A DNA stretch of 64,000 nt from Aliirhizobium smilacinae (lineage in GTDB: Bacteria; Pseudomonadota; Alphaproteobacteria; Rhizobiales; Rhizobiaceae). The first letter of the stretch is position 1. Each line of letters begins with the position of its first letter. Where the stretch lies: contig NZ_VDMN01000009.1 in the NCBI RefSeq assembly GCF_006335145.1, forward strand, positions 1 to 64,000. Direction: 5' to 3'. Under the pieces are notes generated by a model. It was given only the letters and a program-made list of their open reading frames with translations. It ran no database searches and was not told the DNA's origin. The position numbers and the translations under genes are program-made. Positions 34,128 through 42,804 of this stretch are shown here, piece after piece.

Positions 34128-35674
34128 GACTTCCCGAGAAGCAGTTGCGTGTCGCGCATTTCCATGAGCCGCAGCTCGAATTCGCCGCCGGCCAGATAAC
34201 CCCACACCCCAAGGACGGACTGTTCCTATACGGCCCTCATGACAAGGCTCGGAAAGTGCAGCCGGTTCGAGTCGGCGTCGTTGGAACGACAGACGGGATT
34301 GGGTTCTTCAAAACATGGGGAGCCAAACTCAAGCACATGATCGCGGTTCCACCGCCAGGCAAGGGTGAAAAAGCTGACCGTCTGCATTTAGCCAACTTTC
34401 CCGGGTTGGAAGAGACGTTCGGGATAACGTTCGATCCAGAGGACTGCAGTAGCCTCGCCATTCCGCTTGACGCGATTGATCGCGCGAGCCGCATCGTCAA
34501 CCTGAACGAAGCAGTGAGCAAGGTTGCCACGCTCTATGTCGAAAGGGTGCGAAAGCATCTCAGAAATGACGAACGTGCTGTAGACGTTTGGATCCTGGTG
34601 CTACCGGAAATCGTCTATGATCGCTGTCGCCCAGGTGCGAAGCGAACTGGTCTGCCAATGGTGAAAGGCGATTTTAGCAGGCGGCAAAAGAAAAAAGCCG
34701 ATCTACCCTTGTTGTCATCGGTGCTTGATCTCCAAGCAGAGGAGGTTTTCGATGACGTTCCCGATTTTCATCGGCGCATCAAAGCCGAGTTTCTCAAAAT
34801 CGCGCCGACGCAGTTGCTTCGTGAAACAACGATCGCTCCCGAGGCCTTTATCAACAAGGCTGGATATCCGGTCCGAAAAACACAGGATGCCGCGACCGTT
34901 GCCTGGAACTTGGCGACGGGCCTCTACTACAAGACCCAGCCCCGCCCTCCTTGGAAGTTACCCGGGGGCCGGCCCGGTGTCTGTTACCTCGGTTTGGTCT
35001 ACAAGAGCCTTCCGAGCGATCCGGAGGGACATTCCTGTTGTGCGGCACAAATGTTCCTTAACGAAGGGGACGGCGTGGTGTTTCGCGGAGCCAATGGACC
35101 TTGGAAAACCGGCGACTACGAATACCATCTGAAACCAGACGCTGCGAGAAACCTCCTCTCGATGGTCCTTGAGACATATCAAGACAATTATGGCGCGCCC
35201 CCACGTGAACTGTTCATTCACGGCCAGACCTACTTTAACGACGAGGAATGGGCGGCATTTTCGGCGGCAGCTCCGACTGAGACCAACGTAGTGGGTGTCC
35301 GTATCCGAACCACTGGCGGAGAAACCAAGCTCTTCCGCGACGGCGACTACCCCGTGTTGCGGGGAACCGCACTGATCCTGGACGAAAAGACAGCGTACTT
35401 GTGGACAAACGGCTATGTGCCGCAGCTCGACACATATATCGGCCCCGAGACGCCGAACCCTCTTCACATCACCGTGCTGCGCAGCAAGAACGCGATGCCC
35501 AGCGTAGACGACGTTCTTGCTGACATCATGGGACTGACCAAAATCAACTATAACTCTTGCAACTTCAACGATGGCTTGCCGGTAACTGTCCGCTTCGCAA
35601 AAATGGTTGGGGACGTTTTGACCATGGGGTCGGCGAAGGGCGAGGAGCGCCAGCCGTTTAAGTTCTATGTGTGA
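34124..35674 (+). CDS. Short prokaryotic Argonaute (MID-PIWI)
   Basis: The 516-aa protein has the size and order of a short pAgo: MID, then PIWI, with no N or PAZ domain. Recognisable stretches are VRVGVVGTTDGIGFFKTWG, GRPGVCYLGLVYKSLP, RELFIHGQTYFNDEEW, AYLWTNGYVPQLDTYIGP and LTKINYNSCNFNDGLPVTVR, the last being the usual PIWI C-terminus. The catalytic DEDX tetrad is not evident (IHGQTYF where active enzymes have RDG), so it should bind guide and target without cutting. It forms a heterodimer with the APAZ protein encoded just upstream, with which it overlaps by 4 bp. I am confident of the family from several co-linear motifs plus context. Confidence 0.87.
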   Translation: MRLPEKQLRVAHFHEPQLEFAAGQITPHPKDGLFLYGPHDKARKVQPVRVGVVGTTDGIGFFKTWGAKLKHMIAVPPPGKGEKADRLHLANFPGLEETFGITFDPEDCSSLAIPLDAIDRASRIVNLNEAVSKVATLYVERVRKHLRNDERAVDVWILVLPEIVYDRCRPGAKRTGLPMVKGDFSRRQKKKADLPLLSSVLDLQAEEVFDDVPDFHRRIKAEFLKIAPTQLLRETTIAPEAFINKAGYPVRKTQDAATVAWNLATGLYYKTQPRPPWKLPGGRPGVCYLGLVYKSLPSDPEGHSCCAAQMFLNEGDGVVFRGANGPWKTGDYEYHLKPDAARNLLSMVLETYQDNYGAPPRELFIHGQTYFNDEEWAAFSAAAPTETNVVGVRIRTTGGETKLFRDGDYPVLRGTALILDEKTAYLWTNGYVPQLDTYIGPETPNPLHITVLRSKNAMPSVDDVLADIMGLTKINYNSCNFNDGLPVTVRFAKMVGDVLTMGSAKGEERQPFKFYV

Positions 35675-35790
35675 GGAGCCGCTAAAGTTGTGAGGAAGGG
35701 TAGAGTAGCAGGATAATAGAGTAACTTATTCTCAGAGGTCCAGGGATCGTGCCTGCGGGGATTGATGGCAGGGATGTCGAGGAGGGTCAT

Positions 35791-36849
35791 ATGGGACAAA
35801 TGAAAGAGCTTCAGATCGAAACCCACAATCTAGCGCGGGATTGGGACGCCCTGGTTGAAACCATCTTGAGTCAGCAGGAAATCGGCGAAGCAGCTTTGCT
35901 GAAACCGGATGAAGGCCCGTCCTCGCAGGAAGAGTGGGAATCCTTTCGTTTAGTACCCGATCTAAGATTTCAGCCGAAAGGCACAAAACTCGAGACTGCA
36001 ATAGAAATCAAGATGTTCCGTTGGCAAAGCGATTGGCGCCATCGGGTCGCCGACGCCATCTCCCACATGCAGGAAATTCTAGCGACGAGGGATTTTGAAC
36101 GCGGCATCATCATTCTTACGCTTGATCTTCCTGACGAAATACTTGCGCAACTAGATTCAACCCCAAGTTCCAGCATTGAAATCTGGGGTATCGGCAAGCT
36201 GCGTGAGCTTGCGGAGGGAATCGACGAGCTTTCCGACGGGCTGGAAGAGCTGATTGCAGAGACGATCCTTGACGACAATATCCGTGGTCCCATCAGGATC
36301 GAGCCGGAATTGCGGCAAGGTAGTTTGCTCGCGAGCAAATTGCGTCAGAGTACGCCGGGGACAGCCGGATGGCGGGAATTTGAGTTGCTGAGTGAGGAGG
36401 CGGTTCGACTGTTGTTTGGTCGAGACCTCTTGAATCTCACCGCGCAGCAGCGCACCGACGACGGGTTGAATCGCATGGATTTGGTGGGTCGGATCAAGAG
36501 CGAGGGTAACTCTTTCTGGTCCATGATCGCATCCGACTTCTCGACACGCTATATTGTGTTCGACGCAAAGAACTCGAAAGAGCAGATCACTCAGTCCGAG
36601 ATACAGATCACCGAAAAGTACCTGTTTTCGAGGGGATTGAGGACGGTAGCGGTGGTGATTGCCCGCAACGGTGCAGACAAGAACGCCTTGAAACTTGCCG
36701 AAACTCAGCTTCGCGAGAACGGAAAATTCATCATGGTCATAACGCTTTCTGATTTGTGCGCCATGCTCGAAGGGGCGGATGCAGGGGATCCACCCGAAAA
36801 CCTGTTGTTTCAGAGAATGGACGAAATGCTGATGAGGATGGGCCGATAG
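35791..36849 (+). CDS. Restriction-endonuclease-like protein with two PD-(D/E)XK-type segments
   Basis: I start this 352-aa protein at ATG 35791 behind GGAGG (35781-35785); an upstream GTG at 35749 has no such site. The N-terminal half contains LVPDLRFQPKG and ETAIEIKMFRWQSDW, a PD...ExK pattern followed by a helix. The C-terminal half contains WREFELLSEEAVRLLFG, GLNRMDLVGRI and RYIVFDAKNSKEQI, a second D...DxK pattern like restriction endonucleases. A DNA- or RNA-cutting enzyme is therefore likely, but the fold and specificity are not certain. It follows the Argonaute gene by 116 bp on the same strand and may be a third component of that system or an independent gene. Confidence 0.72.
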   Translation: MGQMKELQIETHNLARDWDALVETILSQQEIGEAALLKPDEGPSSQEEWESFRLVPDLRFQPKGTKLETAIEIKMFRWQSDWRHRVADAISHMQEILATRDFERGIIILTLDLPDEILAQLDSTPSSSIEIWGIGKLRELAEGIDELSDGLEELIAETILDDNIRGPIRIEPELRQGSLLASKLRQSTPGTAGWREFELLSEEAVRLLFGRDLLNLTAQQRTDDGLNRMDLVGRIKSEGNSFWSMIASDFSTRYIVFDAKNSKEQITQSEIQITEKYLFSRGLRTVAVVIARNGADKNALKLAETQLRENGKFIMVITLSDLCAMLEGADAGDPPENLLFQRMDEMLMRMGR

Positions 36850-36914
36850 GCCGTCACTTAGGTCTCTGCGGAACGGTATAGTAATGGATTGGTTGTTATC
36901 TATGCGGGAATTGC

Positions 36915-36934
36915 GTTGCAAATTGTGCTGCAAC
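36915..36934. repeat. Short inverted repeat upstream of ietA
   Basis: GTTGCA (36915-36920) and TGCAAC (36929-36934) are exact inverted copies separated by 8 bp. They lie 36 bp before the ietA start. They could be an operator for autoregulation, but six-base arms can arise by chance. Confidence 0.35.
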
Positions 36935-36970
36935 TGATAGGCCAAAAGCAGAACGAAACGGCAAATTACG

Positions 36971-37975
36971 ATGACCACCGCTCGCCACATTGTGACTCTT
37001 CTGAAAAGCCACATCGCCGGCGATGAGGACCGTTTCCTGTCGACCGCTCTACAGTTGGCCGCCCATGAGGCCCGGCAGGGACACGGTAAGCTGGCGCAGG
37101 AGGTCAAGGATCTCGTTGATACAGCAAAGACGCGCGAGCCGAGCATGCGCCGGCCGGGCGGAGCGGTCGCACTGGTGCAGCCAAAGGGTGAACTTGCCGG
37201 TCTGCTGAGCGCCCGTTACCCTGACATCCGCCTGGCAGATATGGTTCTGGCGCAACCGCTTCGTCAACGTCTCGATCGAATTTTAGCTGAACAGCGGCAG
37301 CAGGCGAACCTGCTTAGCCACGGACTTCAGCCCCGCCGCAAGATCTTGCTCGTCGGTCCGCCGGGCGCCGGCAAGACGATGACGGCGAGCGCTTTGGCGG
37401 GAGAACTGCACCTTCCCCTGTTCACCATTCTCTTGGACGGCCTGATCACCAAGTTTATGGGCGAGACCGCGTCGAAGTTGCGCTTGGTTTTCGATGCCAT
37501 GACGGCGACCCGCGGGGTATATCTCTTCGACGAGTTTGATGCGATCGGAGCAAAGAGGGGAGACCGGCAAGACGTCGGAGAAATTCGGCGCGTGCTCAAT
37601 TCCTTCCTGCAATTTGTGGAACAGGATGAAAGTCACGCCTTAATCGTCGCAGCGACCAATCATCCCGAACTGCTGGACCGGGCGCTTTTGCGTCGTTTCG
37701 ACGACGTTATCGAATACACGCTTCCGAATGTCTCACTCATCGAAGCGATCCTTCGTAACAGGCTCGATCGCTTTGCATCACCCGAACTGTCGTGGGCAGA
37801 TGTTGCGACCGCTGCACACGGTCTTTCGCCGGCAGATATTACGCGCGTGGCTAACGACGCCGCCAAGTCGGTCATTTTGGATAATACCGGAGTTGTCACA
37901 GGTGAGAGCATCCTTGAAGCGCTCGCCGAGCGCCGATATGCTGCTCAAGCCATGGATGCGAGCAACAGGCCATAA
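36971..37975 (+). CDS. ietA: IetA-like AAA ATPase
   Basis: The 334-aa protein has a helical N-terminal part (about 90 residues) and one AAA domain. Walker A is GPPGAGKT (129-136), the pore-loop region is LITKFMGETASKLRL, Walker B is VYLFDEFDAIG (183-193), sensor 1 is VAATNHPELLD, and the arginine finger is in ALLRRFDD. It is paired with a subtilisin-like protease gene whose ATG overlaps its TAA by one base. This ATPase-protease pair is IetAS, described as a Ti-plasmid stability/incompatibility locus in Agrobacterium and later as an anti-phage system. No clear Shine-Dalgarno is seen. Confidence 0.87.
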   Translation: MTTARHIVTLLKSHIAGDEDRFLSTALQLAAHEARQGHGKLAQEVKDLVDTAKTREPSMRRPGGAVALVQPKGELAGLLSARYPDIRLADMVLAQPLRQRLDRILAEQRQQANLLSHGLQPRRKILLVGPPGAGKTMTASALAGELHLPLFTILLDGLITKFMGETASKLRLVFDAMTATRGVYLFDEFDAIGAKRGDRQDVGEIRRVLNSFLQFVEQDESHALIVAATNHPELLDRALLRRFDDVIEYTLPNVSLIEAILRNRLDRFASPELSWADVATAAHGLSPADITRVANDAAKSVILDNTGVVTGESILEALAERRYAAQAMDASNRP

Positions 37976-40446
37976 TGGCAATCGGACCACGCACGCGCCC
38001 GCATTTCCTGCTCAAAGATAATGGCGCGGTAGAGCCCTACCGGCGCCCGAACCGGAAAATCGACCCACCGGTGCTGCCTCAACGTAATAGACAGGCCCAC
38101 GCCCAGGCGCTGGCATTGGCAGTTGGAGGAGCTGTTGCGGTGGCAGAGAAGCAGCTTGCCGAGGCCGGGGCGACAGCGTTCGAGACGCGGGGCTTCTATC
38201 TCGAGTTTGATCTTCCTGCCTCCGAGGGGGCGGCAATCGACCAACTCGCTAACAGACAACAGAAAATGGAGGTAGTCGCAGTCCGCGAATCGGCAGGCGA
38301 AGATGGTATTGTTAAGGCCTCGGTATTTGTGCCCGAGCGGGCAAAAAACTACTTCCTGAACAAGATTGAGCAGTATCGATCGACGGACACGGACAAAGGA
38401 CGGCCTCGAAATGAGCCTCTAATTTCCAGGATCGAAACCGTCCAGCTTGCATCGGCGCGGTCTCTCTTCACCGATGATGCAGCGCTCTTTCCGCCCGACG
38501 AACACCTGGCGGTATGGTGGGAAATCTGGTTGCGCGAAGGGAGGCGTGAGAAGTTTGAAGCCATAGCGGCAGCCTTGGAAATACAGATGCGCCAGCACGC
38601 CATCCGGTTCCCCGAGCGGGAAGTCGTTTTGGCTCTGGCTAGCACCGTCACTATGGATCGTGTCGTCGCGCGCAGCGATACCATTGCTGAGTTGCGGCGG
38701 GCAAAAGATACACCAGCGTTTTTTACAGGTCTTGGAGGCGCAGAACAAAGAGCTTGGACAGACGATCTCGTTGATCGGGTTCAGGTTTCGGAAACCGCCG
38801 GTGACGTTGCGATATGCCTTTTGGACAGCGGAGTCCGCCGCACTCATCCTCTGATCGAGCCCGCGTTGTCTATCGATGATTGGCATAGCATCAATCCTGC
38901 CTGGGGCGCCGACGACACCCCCGCCTGGAAAGGTCACGGCACGCGAATGGCCGGTGTCGCACTTTATAACGATCTGATTGACCCGCTCGCGACTCAGGAT
39001 GCTATCGAGCTACGATATCGGCTGGAGAGTGTTAGAATTCTGCCGCCTGGCGACGCGGATGAAAACCAACCGGCTCTCTACGGCGCGATTACCGGTGAGG
39101 CGATTGCCCGAGCTGAAATACAGGCGCCGTACAGAAGTCGGGTGGTAGCGAATGCGATAACGAGCACGGCTCCGTCGCGTGGGCGGGCCTCATCATGGTC
39201 TTCATCGATCGACCAGCTCTGCTTCGAGACCGATGCACAGCGGTTGATCCTGATAGCGGCTGGAAACATACGGGTTGATTTAAGCCCTGCGGATCTCCTT
39301 GTTCGCAACGACATCGAGCCGCTGGACGATCCGGCGCAAGCTTGGAACGCAATCACTATAGGGGCCTTCACCAACAAAGTTGACGTGATCGATGCGGCTT
39401 TTGCCGGCTACGCCCCGATCGCGCCAGCTGGAGAACTGTCTCCGGCGAGCAGGACCTCCGTCAGCTTTGATCGCCAGTGGCCGGTCAAGCCAGATATTGT
39501 CATGGAGGGCGGGAACCTCGCGCATGACGGCGTCAATCCCGGTGAGCCGATCGATGACCTGCGTATTCTAACTACACACTTCCGGCCCGAGAACCGCCAC
39601 TTCTCTACCATCGGCGACACCAGTTCCGCAACCGCTCAAGCTGCCAAGCTCGCAGCAGAGATCATGGTCAGCCGGCCGGGGCTCTGGCCTGAGACTGTAC
39701 GTGCTTTATTGGTCCATTCCGCCGAATGGACACCTGCGATGGCTGCCCGTATCACGGCCTGCCACGGCAACAAAACGCAATTGCAAGCGATTTTGCGCCG
39801 CTACGGTTACGGCGTGCCTGATCTCGGCCGGGCGCTGCTTTCCGCCAGTAACGACCTGACGTTGATGATCGAGGACGATATTCGACCCTTCCAGCGGGAA
39901 GGGAGTGGATCGGTCAAAACGAGAGATATGAAACTTCATCTGCTTCCATGGCCAAAGGAGGAGTTGCTGGCCTTTGGCGCTGAGCCTGTGGAGGTCCGGG
40001 TCACGCTGTCCTATTTCGTTGAGCCAAATCCCGGCGAGCGTGGCTGGACCAGGCGTCACAGGTACGCGTCGCACGGATTGCGCTTTCAGATGAAAACCGC
40101 CACGGAATCCGTCGACGAGTTCCGAGCCCGCATTAACCAGGCTGCCCGAAACGAGGAAGAAGATACACCGGTCAATGTCGGCGACAGCTGGCTACTGGGT
40201 ACATTCCGCGACAGCGGATCGCTGCATTCGGATTTTTGGCGCGGTACGGCGGCTGATCTTGCCGAGCGTGACGCCATCGGTATCTTTCCAGTTGGTGGTT
40301 GGTGGAAGGAAAAACCGTACTTGGACCGATACAACGAGCAGGCGCGATACTCGCTCATCGTGACCATTCGCGCTCCGAGTGCCGCGATTGATCTCTATGC
40401 GGCGGTCGAGACGATTCTGACTACAGAGATCGTCGCACAGGTATAA
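37975..40446 (+). CDS. ietS: IetS-like subtilisin-family serine protease
   Basis: The 823-aa protein has an N-terminal region of about 270 residues and then a peptidase S8 domain. The catalytic triad is Asp284 in AICLLDSGVRRTHPL, His321 in WKGHGTRMAGVAL and Ser550 in IGDTSSATAQAAKLAAE; the oxyanion Asn is in LIAAGNIR. It has no signal peptide, so it is a cytoplasmic protease. The ATPase encoded just upstream (TAATG overlap) probably controls it. In the toxin-antitoxin view of this locus IetS is the toxic part; in the defence view it would cut cellular or phage proteins on infection. Confidence 0.87.
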   Translation: MAIGPRTRPHFLLKDNGAVEPYRRPNRKIDPPVLPQRNRQAHAQALALAVGGAVAVAEKQLAEAGATAFETRGFYLEFDLPASEGAAIDQLANRQQKMEVVAVRESAGEDGIVKASVFVPERAKNYFLNKIEQYRSTDTDKGRPRNEPLISRIETVQLASARSLFTDDAALFPPDEHLAVWWEIWLREGRREKFEAIAAALEIQMRQHAIRFPEREVVLALASTVTMDRVVARSDTIAELRRAKDTPAFFTGLGGAEQRAWTDDLVDRVQVSETAGDVAICLLDSGVRRTHPLIEPALSIDDWHSINPAWGADDTPAWKGHGTRMAGVALYNDLIDPLATQDAIELRYRLESVRILPPGDADENQPALYGAITGEAIARAEIQAPYRSRVVANAITSTAPSRGRASSWSSSIDQLCFETDAQRLILIAAGNIRVDLSPADLLVRNDIEPLDDPAQAWNAITIGAFTNKVDVIDAAFAGYAPIAPAGELSPASRTSVSFDRQWPVKPDIVMEGGNLAHDGVNPGEPIDDLRILTTHFRPENRHFSTIGDTSSATAQAAKLAAEIMVSRPGLWPETVRALLVHSAEWTPAMAARITACHGNKTQLQAILRRYGYGVPDLGRALLSASNDLTLMIEDDIRPFQREGSGSVKTRDMKLHLLPWPKEELLAFGAEPVEVRVTLSYFVEPNPGERGWTRRHRYASHGLRFQMKTATESVDEFRARINQAARNEEEDTPVNVGDSWLLGTFRDSGSLHSDFWRGTAADLAERDAIGIFPVGGWWKEKPYLDRYNEQARYSLIVTIRAPSAAIDLYAAVETILTTEIVAQV

Positions 40447-40697
40447 CAACCCGCGGAGTGTTCGGTGGCCGACCCAACGTTGGCTATTGGCGAACTTTAT
40501 GTAATCGTTTGAAGAAGATGGCCGTTAGGTTCTCGTGATAATAGCGCGGTGGGCGGTTCGTATCCTTTCACATCAACAGATCTGATCTCTTAAAATGTGG
40601 TCTGCAGTTCAAAGGAACATCGGTCTGTACATTGCAGGCGCATAATAATATGCTAATATTGCTCATTACACTGGAGTTGAGGATGTCTGGGGGGACG

Positions 40698-40832
40698 ATG
40701 GCCAAGAACGAAAAGACCGGCAAGAAAGCAGGGACTGCGGCTTCCAATGTTTTGAAAAATGGAAGCTCGAGCAAAGACGATAAGACGGCAGCCGGATCGG
40801 CTCTGTCGCAACGACCTGACAAAAAGAAGTAA
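40698..40832 (+). CDS. Small lysine-rich protein
   Basis: A 44-codon frame behind a G-rich ribosome site reads KNEKTGKKAGTAASNVLKNG and then TAAGSALSQRPDKKK. Small basic Ala/Ser/Lys proteins ending in AGSALSQ occur in many proteobacteria, often near mobile or defence DNA. The function is unknown; basic charge suggests nucleic-acid binding. It stands alone, and in-frame upstream starts are weaker. Confidence 0.65.
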   Translation: MAKNEKTGKKAGTAASNVLKNGSSSKDDKTAAGSALSQRPDKKK

Positions 40833-40957
40833 TCCTGTGGTCGACGCGCTAGCGATAGCTGGATAGCGACGGAAGCCGCTGTGCGTGCGCCGTTAGAGCT
40901 TGAAACGACCAAGTTCCATTCACAATCCGGCCGCTGATTTCGCTAGTCCGCCAGCCA

Positions 40958-42739
40958 TCACGATATAGCTTTCAAGGGCCGGTATACTGTGCCCCTATCT
41001 GACCAAAACCAACTCTCAAATTCGGCAGGCCGCAGCGGTTTCGCAAAAAGATAGCCTTGCGCGTCATCACAGCCCATCGTTTTGAGTATGTCCGCTACTT
41101 CAAGAGTTTCCACACCTTCAGCCACGACTTGATAGCCGAGATCTTGGGAAAGCTTGATCATCGAGTGAACTAGATTTCGCTGCCGGTGCCCAAGGTTCAA
41201 ATCGTGAATGAACGACTGGTCGATCTTCACGACTGTGGTGGGCAGTTTTTGAAGATATGACAAACTGCTGTACCCTGTCCCGAAGTCATCGATCGATAGC
41301 CGGATCCCGCCTTCCGAAAGTGCGCTCAATTTTGCCAGACAGTTGGCAGCATTTTTCATAATCGCGCTTTCAGTAACCTCGAGCTCGAGCATTTCCGGGA
41401 CTATGCCGTGACGGAGAAGAGCGAGTACGATTTTCTGGACGAAATCGACTTCTTCCAGATTTGCAGCCGATATATTGACGGAGAGGGGGATGTGGATCCC
41501 CGACGCTTTCCATAGGCTGGATTGTCGAAGAGCAGCATCCACGACCCAAGCAGTCATCTTCGTGATGTAGGGCGATTGCTCTATGATTGGGGCGAACTCG
41601 CCCGGCGAGATGCTGCCCAACACTGGATGCTGCCAGCGTAGCAGGACCTCGGCACCGATGCAGCGGTCATTCGCTAGATTGACGCGAGGCTGAAAAACTA
41701 GTGATAGCTGATCATTACTTTTGAGAGCATTGTCGAAGTCCTGCAGCAGGCGAAAACTCCGCTGGTGGCGGTCATCGCTGCTCTTCGAATACACTTCGAC
41801 CTTCGTCGGCGTAAGGCGTGCATCCCGGGCGGCGCTGCTCATCGCGCGCAAAATATCTTCAGGCGTATCATCCGAGGCGATAACCGCCACACCGATCGCA
41901 GGTGTCATAAGAATTGTGAAAGATGATGCGTCTTCCAGTTCAGCAAGTAACTCACCCAGGTTTGGGGGGAAATGCGTGGCAGAATTTCCCAGCTCTTCGA
42001 TAAAAGCAAACTGTGTGGCCGAGACATGATAGAGGTTTTTTTTAAAATCCATCGCGGCTCTCAGCCGCTGAGCAGCCTCCCGAACCGTTGCATCGATACG
42101 AGTCGGCCCTAACACCCTCGACAAGTCATCAAGTTGACGCGCTTCAGCAAGGTCAACGAGAATACCGCGGCGCCCGAGGTGCTTTGCTGGTTCTTTTATT
42201 AGATCAGAGAGATCTTCAAAGAACTGCGTGCGATTTGGAAGTCCGCTTACCGGGTCGATACGCCCATAAGCATGCTGCAGTTCGATTTGAGCCATGACCA
42301 TGGCCGCCAAATCTTCTAGCGCTGCAAGCTCTCGTGCGTTCGCGCGGCGAGGTTCGAGACCAAGTACGCAGAGCGCACCTAGTCCATGTCCCTCCCGCGT
42401 CGTGAGTGGTGCCCCAGCACAGAAACGCACGCCGCTCTTTCCGAGATTGCTTTCACTGTAGTAAGCATCCTCTGCCATATCGGGTATGACAAGCATAGTG
42501 GATTTTTCCGCGACCTCGGCGCATGGTGCCCGTTCCCGAGGTATGGATTGATGTTCCACGCCAACACGTGATTTGAACCACTGGCGATCGGTATCGGTCA
42601 GGGAGATCGCGGCAATAGGGAGATCAAAAATCTGGCTGGCCATTCGCGTAATGCGATCGAAGCTTTCGCTGGCGGGTGTATCGAGGAGCCCAAGCGAATA
42701 AAGGGCAGATAGGCGAATATCTTCGGGCGATGGTATCAT
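40958..42739 (-). CDS. GAF-GGDEF(degenerate)-EAL protein, probable c-di-GMP phosphodiesterase
   Basis: The 593-aa protein has a GAF domain (residues 10-155; RVGVEHQSIPRERAPCAEVA), a GGDEF-fold domain (about 160-320) and an EAL domain (about 335-575). The GGDEF signature is replaced by SATQF, so cyclase activity is unlikely. The EAL domain keeps its metal residues: VFQPRVNLAN, the variant EVLLRW, ELEVTES, SIDDFGTGYSSL, KIDQSF and VAEGVET. It should break down c-di-GMP under control of a GAF-bound signal. No membrane segment is seen. Confidence 0.9.
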   Translation of the reverse strand: MIPSPEDIRLSALYSLGLLDTPASESFDRITRMASQIFDLPIAAISLTDTDRQWFKSRVGVEHQSIPRERAPCAEVAEKSTMLVIPDMAEDAYYSESNLGKSGVRFCAGAPLTTREGHGLGALCVLGLEPRRANARELAALEDLAAMVMAQIELQHAYGRIDPVSGLPNRTQFFEDLSDLIKEPAKHLGRRGILVDLAEARQLDDLSRVLGPTRIDATVREAAQRLRAAMDFKKNLYHVSATQFAFIEELGNSATHFPPNLGELLAELEDASSFTILMTPAIGVAVIASDDTPEDILRAMSSAARDARLTPTKVEVYSKSSDDRHQRSFRLLQDFDNALKSNDQLSLVFQPRVNLANDRCIGAEVLLRWQHPVLGSISPGEFAPIIEQSPYITKMTAWVVDAALRQSSLWKASGIHIPLSVNISAANLEEVDFVQKIVLALLRHGIVPEMLELEVTESAIMKNAANCLAKLSALSEGGIRLSIDDFGTGYSSLSYLQKLPTTVVKIDQSFIHDLNLGHRQRNLVHSMIKLSQDLGYQVVAEGVETLEVADILKTMGCDDAQGYLFAKPLRPAEFESWFWSDRGTVYRPLKAIS

Positions 42740-42804
42740 AAGCTTAACTCTTCAAACGCGTATTCAGGTCAATACAATCTGGTTGAACACTAAGACTGCC
42801 CACA

